Source: Scytalidium lignicola (lineage: Eukaryota > Ascomycota > Leotiomycetes). From it: a stretch of 13,298 nucleotides of DNA. The notes under the pieces were generated by a model. That model ran no database searches and was not told where the DNA came from. It saw nothing but the letters and a program-made list of their open reading frames with translations. The stretch lies in assembly GCA_002812745.2 (NCBI GenBank), contig NCSJ02000623.1, positions 1 to 13,298 of the forward strand, given 5' to 3'. Shown here piece after piece: positions 7,800 to 13,298 of this stretch. Positions within the stretch are counted from its first letter, which is position 1. Each line of letters starts with the position of its first letter. A program made the position numbers and the translations under genes.

Positions 7800-9265
7800 T
7801 TTTTCCTTTTTGGTTGCTTTTCTGATTTGATCAGCTTAATACTTGTTTGTTATTGTTATGATAGCTATAAGTTGACTTCTATTATATACCAAGAATCTGC
7901 TTTTGTCTTCCTTCAATATAAGTTTACTTTTTTTCTTTTTTCTTTAACTAAGTACTCAGGTTTCCAACTTAGAGCATCTACTCTTCTATTGTCCTCTCCT
8001 TTAATATGAGTAATCTTAAAATTATATTCAGATGATTTCTCTGCTTATTATACTTACTTAACATTCAACTGTTTAATAGTCATAAAGTATTGAAGGTTAT
8101 GATAATCCAAAGTATATCAACTATTTCACTGGATCCAATCACATATACTCTTTAATACTTTAGAGCTTTTACAATGGTTAGCATTTCCTTGTTTGATGTT
8201 TGATAATTTCTTTTAACAATGTTTAACTTTCTTGACTAAAATGCTAATAGTACTCAGTAATATTATTTACTGATCTACTATGATTGTAATAGTATAACCT
8301 TTAATGCTACATCAAAGGTATCAGTTTTAATTCTTATTTCCTTTTCTAGATCGAAGATTCTTNAAAAAATCTCCTTTTACAAAGATATTCTTAATGCTTT
8401 AGAATGCTTCTTTTACAGTATTATTCCATTTATAAGCTTAATCCTTCTTTATGAGTTCAGTCAGTAATGTAAAGATTTTGAAATAATCTTTTATAAATCT
8501 TTGGTAATAATTAGTTAACCTTAAGAAGCTTTGTAGTTGTTTAACCATCTTAAGTAGTTCTTATTCTTTAATCACTTGTATCTTGTTGTTAAGGATTTCT
8601 ATTCTTTCTCCTGAAATATAATATCCTAAGAACTAAACTTGTTCCTTGTAAAATTTACATTTTATTAGTTTATAATATAATCTTGCCTTTTATAATGCTT
8701 GTAAAACAAGTTTGATATACTTTGTATATTCTTCAATATTCTTTGAATATATGATTATATCATCAAGATATACTATCATGAATTTCTTTAAGTATTTTTC
8801 TAATATCCAGTTTATTATTCTTTGTTACATTGTTAGAACATTGGTCATACTGAATGTCATAACTAATAACTTGAATAATTTGTATTTTGTTTGAATGGTA
8901 ACTTTCCACTTATTATCTCTTTTAATCTTAACTAGATTAAATGTTAATTACAAGTCCAACTTGATAAATATAACAGTTCCTTTTAGCTTGTCCATCATTA
9001 AGTTTATCAATGGTAAAGGGTATTAGTCCTTTTTAGTTCTACTATTCAAGTGTTTGTAATTATTATAAGGTTGTCCTAATGGATTATCTCTTTTCTTTGC
9101 ATAATGCAGTAGTGTTCTAACTTTACCATGACCTTCTTTGTACAAACCTTTAAGTATCATTTTCTTGAGTAGTCATTTCTTCATCACCTTATCCTCAGCA
9201 AGAGTTGTTCAATAAATTAATCTATAGGCTAGTCTGAACCTCTCTTTAAGCTTTATCTCATGATC
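7800..9265 (-). pseudogene. Reverse transcriptase and RNase H (element B)
   Basis: The RT continues the frame of the protease. It has DHEIKLKE just below 9265, VRTLLHYAKKRDNPLGQ near 9120-9070, LNSRTKKD and PLPLINLMMDKL near 9050-8980, and the polymerase box YLDD intact at 8770-8759 within FMIVYLDDIIIYSK. The thumb segment FLGYYISGERIEI follows near 8630-8590 and FLRLTNYYQRFIKDY near 8535-8490. RNase H is recognisable from FDLEKEIRIKTDTFDVAL (8355-8305) to LSWKPEYLV near 7965-7935. The frame slips at the N at 8363 and dropping that base joins it; a further slip lies between 8363 and 7805. The copying of element RNA into DNA is family knowledge; this copy is dead because of its many stops. Confidence 0.87.
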
Positions 9266-9765
9266 TTATAGTTTGTGCTTTGATAAGGCTGAATTATCAG
9301 GTTTTTCTATGAACAGCTCTAACCATTCATAATATTCTTTAGGAATATGTTTTATAATTTCATTAACATGGACAACTCTTAAAGACATAATTTCTTTTAA
9401 GAAGGTAATTATACTTGTTCTCCAATCAATTATTAGATTATACTTCTTCATCCATTTGATTCTTAATATAACCTGATATATTCTTAACTTCATAACATTA
9501 AAAGATATCTTCTCTTGGTAATTTCTGTTATACCTCATATTTAAGTTCTAAGTTTAAATATTAACATACTTCTGAACTTTAATACTGTTAGCTAATGATA
9601 TTAGATAATTGTTATCCTTGACTCTTATGCTGAGTCTAAGTCACTTTACAACTTGCTTACTGATGAAGTTCCTTTTAACTCCTGAATCAATTAAGGCCTT
9701 CACTGGCTTTTTGCATAGTTTTATATTTATATATAATGAACTTCTACTGTTCATAGAGTAAAGAT
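9266..9765 (-). pseudogene. Aspartic protease of element B
   Basis: The catalytic triad survives: ALIDSG has Asp-Ser-Gly at 9688-9680, within VKALIDSGVKRNFIS. The second hallmark, ILxIxWMKKYNxIIDW (about 9470-9415), is readable but its Gly has become Arg (ILR for ILG). A 90-codon stop-free run (9538-9266) joins the protease end to the segment just before RT (EYYEWLELFIEKPD). At least one stop (TGA near 9650) lies between the two motifs. The protease would cut the Gag-Pol polyprotein. It shares one frame with RT and with the upstream linker. Confidence 0.82.
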
Positions 9766-10703
9766 TAACATTTCTAACATTGTCAATTAATACATTGTCA
9801 TTAATCTTTAGATCTTCAACGTTTCCCTTTAATTCCTCGAAGAGTATTATTCTTCTTTTAATAAGATTTCTCAGTCTAGGTTTATTTAAACTTTTATCAT
9901 TTATAAAAGCTTGTATATCCTGTACTTATTCTGCCATTTTATTTCCAAGGCATTCTCTTATCTCAGTAATTAAAACATCACTTATCATAGGAATTCTTTT
10001 TACAAAATTCAAAGGGTACATTGTTACTTCTTAGTTGAACTGTTAATCAATTCTTTATATTAACTTATCTTCTTCTAATAATATAATAAATACCTTCAAA
10101 GGTAATAAATCCTCTTCTAGTTCATTAACCATAAGCAAAGCTTTTACATCTTAGTTGGCTTATTCAATGACAATCTTTATTGGTTCCCTTTACTCTTGTT
10201 GAGCATGATATTATTCAACTTCAAGTAATTACTCCATAGATTTCCTTAGACTTCAGATTTCTTTATACTATGTTTTTGCTTCTAAATAGTCTTATTNAAA
10301 AAGTTATCATCAGAAGTTCTTCATGTTAAATGTTATATTGCCTTTATACAACATAGCTTAATCCTTCTTTTATCACTATCCAAGTATCTTCAGGTATTTA
10401 GTTAAAGTCATCCTAGATCTAAGTTCTTTCCACTAATAAGAGGAATTTGTATAATCCTTTCTTTATAACAATGCTTTGTAGGTTGGTCTTATAGACTAAA
10501 GCAAGATCTTCAAGATTAAGTTCTTATTCCTTAACAGTCACTTCTTCTTACCATATGGTTTTATAAAGTTGGTTCTTGTCCAGGATTTCCTATCCTCTTA
10601 GTCCTCTCATGCTAATTGTAAGATAAGATTTCAAGACTAGTAATTCTCCAGAAACAAGATATTACTCTATTAGTATAGCCTTAAACTCTGTTGGTATAAT
10701 CAT
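9766..10703 (-). pseudogene. Polyprotein linker between gag and protease (element B), unrecognised
   Basis: About 310 codons of continuous but stop-broken frame connect gag to protease. The frame is that of gag down to the N at 10297 and that of protease below it, so a one-base slip sits exactly at the N. Readable parts are Glu/Gln/Leu-rich and probably helical: SLRKSMEQLLEVE-like residues near 10260-10210, KALLMVNELEEDLLPLKVF near 10145-10090, and a long stop-free run with LNKPRLRNLIKRRIILFEE near 9890-9830. The zinc knuckle and protease triad of element B are about 1340 bp apart, against about 760 bp in element C. I recognise no domain here. Confidence 0.6.
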
Positions 10704-12227
10704 CTAGATTCTACTGACTCTTAGTATAAATCTCCATCTATTTAGGCTAACAACCTCCTCTTGATTCTGAAGGTGTCTTATACACTGAGTCTTTCTTATT
10801 AGTATAGAACTTGTCTTTAGGATTCTTGCCATTGTCATCTTGTCTGCATTAGTCTTAATAGTAACTTCTAGTATAGTTATTAAGCCTTGCCATTCTTCCT
10901 CTTCTTCTGAGGAATCCCCTTCCTCATTCAAGCTTTCTTCTTCTGATAATTCTAACGAGATATTTATAATTTTTAAGATCTTTATAGCCTTAACTTTAAC
11001 TAATGTACTTGACTTACTGTTCTTCTTATGAGTATTTGCCATATGTCTAAGAAGTTTACACTTGAAACATAGTTTGTTTTTTCTTCTTTTGTCAAGTTCC
11101 TCAGGGGAAATTCTAAAGGAATTCCTCTTTTTACTTTTTCCTTCGAAGTACTTTCTTCCTTTACCTTTAAATGTTTTTCCTTTCTTCATAACGTTTAACT
11201 CTATAAGGTCTCCATGATCCTTCTTGTTATTAGTCTTTTTTCGGTTGAAGTAAGATTTACCCTTCTTGTCCAAGATCATCTTATATTACTTGTTCTTGAT
11301 CTTAATAAACAGGTTAACAAGAGTGTTGAATGTAATAACTGCAGGTCATCGGTAAAGCTCTTCTTTAATGGAGTCCTTGAGTCCAGTTTTATACTGATAT
11401 ATATATACTTCTTCTCCCTAGTTGACTGATATTGCATATTAACGATAAAGCATTGTATATTTGCTAAGGCTCTTGGTTTGCCTAAGGTGAGCCAAACGTC
11501 TTTTAGCATTCCTTTTTTCGTCAACATCCTTATATAAACATTTGAGTTCTCCTGTGTAGTTTTCCTAACTCCCAAGGATGTTTCTTACTCCTTAGTTTGT
11601 TGTTCCTCCGTTTATAGTGAACCATTCGTCCTTAAAGGGTTGAAACCAAGTCTTAGCTACTCCTCTCAAGTATGTGGATGCCTACAGAACCTTATGCATA
11701 TCCCTAGGCAGTAAGTAATCGTTCAACACCAAATAAGTTCTTGTCTGAGCAAGGTATGCTTTCAGCTTCTTTTTGTCCTTATAGAACAGATCTGGTCTGG
11801 CGATTTTGACTTCTCTAGGGGTCGCCATTAGAGTTTGCTCAACTTCACTCTCTGGTTCAGAGTCCGGATCAGGGTTTGGACTTGGGGCTCTTAGTACTAG
11901 AATTGGTTCCGGATTGGATTTGGGTAATGGAGGTGCTGGCTTCTTTCCTGCAGCTCTTGACGATTCCCTAATAGTTGATCCTTTTGTCGACTTAGTAAGT
12001 TGCTTTGGTAGCATAACAACTTCCTCTAACACTCCTTCTTGGATGTCAGTTTCCTCGATAGTCTGGTTCTCACCTTGGTCTTCCTCAGAGCTATCTTCCG
12101 AACTTTCCTCAGATACTTCCTCAGATCCCTCTTCAGATTCTTCCTCAAAGCCTTCTTCAGAACCTTCTTCAGGTTGTTGTTCGTTGTTGTTATATACTAG
12201 TGTGTCTGTTTCCAAATCCTGATTCAT
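10704..12227 (-). pseudogene. gag of element B: acidic N-terminus, capsid, zinc knuckle
   Basis: One frame of 508 codons from ATG 12227 is broken by seven stops and no frameshift. The first 181 codons are open: a Ser/Glu-rich acidic tract (about 12175-12065), a Pro-rich patch (KPAPPLPKSNPEP, near 11950-11905), and then the capsid start KIARPDLFYKDKKKLKAYLAQ, the usual opening of fungal Ty3/gypsy capsids. Capsid continues with GVAKTWFQPF and KRRLAHLRQ through stops between 11684 and 11280. The C-terminal 191 codons are again open, rich in Lys, with HGDLIELNVM and a knuckle at 11069-11028 read as C-x2-C-x4-H-x4-H, whose last residue should be Cys. An acidic patch follows near 10930-10890. The start lies only 21 bases after the 5' LTR. 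Many CpG are kept, unlike the 3' half of the element. Confidence 0.87.
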
Positions 12228-12414
12228 CAAGATAGGTAATGTTTAAAATGTTACAAAACTACACTATCCAGGTCACTGGAGAGCCAAGGGTAAGGTAGAT
12301 GTTCAGGGACAACGGAAACGTGTAACACACAAGCAAGTTACTAGGTCAAAGGCAGGATACAGTAATGTATTTAGGTTGAACACGAGAAGTCTACTCTCAT
12401 GTTCCTACAGTATG

Positions 12415-12422
12415 CTTATATA
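12415..12422 (-). promoter_or_regulatory. TATA box in the 5' LTR of element B
   Basis: TATATAAG on the minus strand, about 190 bases upstream of the gag ATG and conserved in all three LTRs. It is the likely core promoter for the element's RNA. Confidence 0.6.
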
Positions 12423-12438
12423 GATAATGAAATACCGT

Positions 12439-12508
12439 TGGACCCTTAGACCCCCAGGTCCCCAGGTCCCAAGTCAACGGACCCTGGACCCCCCAGGTCC
12501 CAGGTCCT
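12439..12508. repeat. GGTCC/GGACC iteron cluster in U3
   Basis: About 70 bases hold seven copies of GGTCC or GGACC, mostly in CCCAGGTCC- or GGACCC-like units. Because the motif and its complement alternate, the block is also imperfectly palindromic. It lies upstream of the TATA box in transcription sense and is traceable in the RIP-damaged 3' LTR at 5618-5690. It could be a cluster of protein-binding sites. Confidence 0.6.
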
Positions 12509-12607
12509 TATCATGTGACTGTCTAATTGTTAGGTTCTCTTGTACAATGTATCTGTACCGAGCCTCAGGCCTACACCAATTAGCGTGTTGCGGTAAAACC
12601 CGTAACA

Positions 12608-12722
12608 ATCACACACCAAGGTGATCTAACGAGCCTGGAAATGGATTAATAAGTTGATTGATAAGCAAGAGCGTTGGGTTCATGTATTAGTAAAGCGTTG
12701 TGGGTAGGCAACCCCTAATTAA
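12608..12722 (+). pseudogene. Tc1/mariner-like transposase C-terminus, left copy, truncated
   Basis: The + strand reads AWKWINKLIDKQERW, then ends G-stop-A-T-P-N-stop. This matches the C-terminus on the opposite strand at 13139-13298 (WINGLIIDQKHW, then GWMTSN-stop). In-frame stops are TAA at 12627 and a TAG at 12705 where the other copy has Trp. The rest of the gene is missing because the LTR of element B begins directly to the left. The assignment to Tc1/mariner rests on the C-terminal pattern, the following inverted repeats and their TA dinucleotides. The DDE/D core is not visible in this window. Confidence 0.6.
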
Positions 12723-12754
12723 ATTGATTATGGTGATGGTGATGCCCTGAAAAG

Positions 12755-12809
12755 CACAGACTTTTGATCCTAGGCTTATAACGACCGGCTGCCATAAGTC
12801 TGTGTACAC
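12755..12809. repeat. 3' terminal palindromic structure of the left mariner-like copy
   Basis: CACAGACTT at 12755-12763 is complementary to the CATAAGTCTGTG side of a 17-base motif, CATAAGTCTGTGTACAC, at 12793-12809. The intervening GGCTGCC is shared with the structure at 13027-13112 read on the other strand. This would be the 3' inverted-repeat end of the element. It lies 32 bases after the transposase stop codon. Confidence 0.6.
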
Positions 12810-13026
12810 TCGCCTAAATTTTGCGCAGAATACTAATTATTTTGCAAAATACCTTCGATAAAGCAATTTTTAAACGCAATAAAAACAATTACAGAACCGT
12901 TTAAAAGCTGTTTGTATTGATAATTCGAAGCATCTCTTAATCCTAATGAAATTTTTTAATTATTAATCTAATATTTTATCACTAGTATTTCCGATTATAC
13001 AGGAGACAAAAATTGGGTGGGTTTTC
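12810..13026. other. Spacer between the two convergent mariner-like ends
   Basis: About 217 bp of moderately AT-rich sequence with several CpG sites kept, so it is less mutated than the retrotransposon block. No ORF or repeat stands out. It may be the original single-copy host sequence, or include outer parts of the terminal repeats. Confidence 0.4.
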
Positions 13027-13112
13027 GTGTACACAGACTTATGCTCCTCGGTTGTAAGGCAGCCACGCTAAAAAAGGCTTTTACGAACCGAGCGTCATAA
13101 GTCTGTGTACAC
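13027..13112. repeat. 86-bp hairpin, 3' terminal structure of the right mariner-like copy
   Basis: GTGTACACAGACTTATG at 13027-13043 and its exact complement at 13096-13112 form perfect 17-base outer arms. Inner arms CTCGGTTGTAA (13047-13057) and TTACGAACCGAG (13081-13092) pair with one bulge. The same 17-base motif ends the left copy at 12793-12809. TA dinucleotides at 13030 and 13109 would suit Tc1/mariner cut sites. It starts 26 bases beyond the transposase stop. Confidence 0.75.
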
Positions 13113-13138
13113 CCCTTATTAAATTGATAAATTGCTAC

Positions 13139-13298
13139 TTAATTTGATGTCATCCATCCTTGACGTGCTACAACTTCCCATATCCAATGCTTTTGATCTA
13201 TAATCAATCCATTAATCCATTCCTGATCAAGTGCATTCCATTCTTCTATGATTGCGTTGGCCATTTCGATTTCATTTGTAGGTTGGATTTTGCGACGG
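13139..13298 (-). CDS. Tc1/mariner-like transposase, C-terminal fragment, right copy
   Basis: The minus strand is open for 52 codons from the window edge to a TAA at 13141-13139. It reads RRKIQPTNEIEMANAIIEEW at the start and ends GWMTSN. Tc1/mariner transposases typically finish this way: after the last catalytic acid comes a short helix with a 'xEEWxxLxxExINxLI' pattern and a Gly-Trp/Gly-x-Thr tail. The catalytic part lies beyond the window. No stop interrupts it and base composition is ordinary, so this copy may be much less damaged than its convergent neighbour. Whether the whole gene is intact cannot be seen. Confidence 0.65.
   Translation of the reverse strand, partial: RRKIQPTNEIEMANAIIEEWNALDQEWINGLIIDQKHWIWEVVARQGWMTSN

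Larger units (their letters stand above)
5430..12607 (-). mobile_element. Element B: full-length Ty3/gypsy chromovirus, RIP-graded
   Basis: Read on the minus strand, this 7178-bp element has a 5' LTR (12607-12249), gag (12227-10704), a long linker, protease, RT, RNase H, integrase with chromodomain, an antisense ORF on the + strand, a polypurine tract and a 3' LTR (5788-5430). The two LTRs are both 359 bp and align along their whole length. Most differences turn C or G of the 5' LTR into T or A in the 3' LTR. The order RT, RNase H, integrase and the chromodomain place it among Ty3/gypsy chromoviruses. The flanks (TACAT on the left, ATCAC on the right) do not form a target-site duplication. 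RIP is weak in gag and the 5' LTR and severe in the 3' half. Confidence 0.9.
12249..12607 (-). repeat. 5' LTR of element B (359 bp, little RIP)
   Basis: On the minus strand it starts TGTTACGGG and ends TTTTGTAACA, so the ends form the perfect inverted pair TGTTAC/GTAACA. It is GC-richer than its partner at 5430-5788 and keeps many CpG sites. The U3 part holds clustered GGTCC/GGACC motifs, and the shared TATATAAG and U5 blocks match all three LTRs. Beyond 12607 lies a truncated mariner-like transposase. Confidence 0.93.

Noticed and set aside
7743..8009. + strand Phe/Leu/Ser-rich ORF resembling a membrane protein
   Set aside because: It is the complement of the Lys/Glu-rich RNase H-integrase connection; AT-rich coding on one strand gives Phe/Leu runs on the other.
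8712..8894. + strand ORF opposite the polymerase box
   Set aside because: It is the complement of the RT frame that contains YLDD. The same applies to the minus-strand ORF at 5153-5392 opposite the RT of element C.
9780..10034. + strand ORF of 84 codons
   Set aside because: It shadows the stop-free part of the minus-strand polyprotein linker that leads in frame into the protease.
11276..11575. Minus-strand ORF of 99 codons
   Set aside because: It is out of frame with gag. The frame with capsid similarity, though broken by stops, continues through the same bases.
11806..12222. Long + strand ORF rich in Ser and Pro
   Set aside because: It is the complement of the Ser/Glu repeat and Pro-rich part of gag. 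The minus frame has capsid homology and the right place after the LTR.
12427..12624. + strand ORF with PPGP-type repeats
   Set aside because: It lies wholly in the LTR and its flank; the repeats are the GGTCC/GGACC iterons read as codons.

Overview
The window looks like an AT-rich, gene-poor block of a filamentous ascomycete (Pezizomycotina) genome. It is built almost entirely of transposable-element remains that have suffered repeat-induced point mutation (RIP). The evidence is one-directional C-to-T and G-to-A decay between repeat copies, Gln and Trp codons turned into stops, strong TpA enrichment, and Ty3/gypsy chromovirus, MITE and Tc1/mariner-like sequences typical of such fungi. The genus cannot be told. 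I see no intact host gene, tRNA, rRNA or CRISPR array.

Layout from left to right. (1) 1-1363: the 3' end of chromovirus A on the + strand: integrase tail and chromodomain, then an antisense ORF on the - strand, a polypurine tract and a 354-bp LTR. (2) 1364-2406: AT desert with a GC-richer, hairpin-bearing island at 1604-1830. (3) 2407-2769: a palindromic foldback MITE with 158-bp arms and a TA duplication. (4) 2770-5429: element C, a different Ty3/gypsy lineage on the + strand, with gag, protease and reverse transcriptase, cut off inside the RT exactly where B's LTR begins. (5) 5430-12607: chromovirus B on the - strand, a full-length element of 7178 bp with two 359-bp LTRs, gag, protease, RT, RNase H, integrase, chromodomain and its own antisense ORF. 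(6) 12608-13298: two Tc1/mariner-like transposase 3' ends facing each other, each followed by a palindromic 3' terminal structure, with about 217 bp between them.

The most interesting signal is the antisense ORF between the chromodomain and the 3' LTR. It occurs in both A and B, copies diverged enough to be separate subfamilies. It aligns along about 145 codons and ends at the same place. It carries a Cys pattern, C-x2-C-x6-C-x8-C-x2-C-x6-C, that fits the fungal Zn(II)2Cys6 cluster, followed by a leucine-rich, probably coiled-coil segment. Missing Cys positions are Tyr, as RIP would produce. This suggests that these chromoviruses carried an accessory protein on the opposite strand.

Second, nine isolated N characters each sit just 5' of an A or T homopolymer. 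In six of the seven places where a reading frame can be judged, dropping the N restores the frame, so they look like spurious inserted bases. With them dropped, gag and pol of element B read largely as one polyprotein frame. Third, RIP damage in element B is heavy at the 3' LTR and light at the 5' LTR and gag, so the edge of the mutated block falls inside one element.
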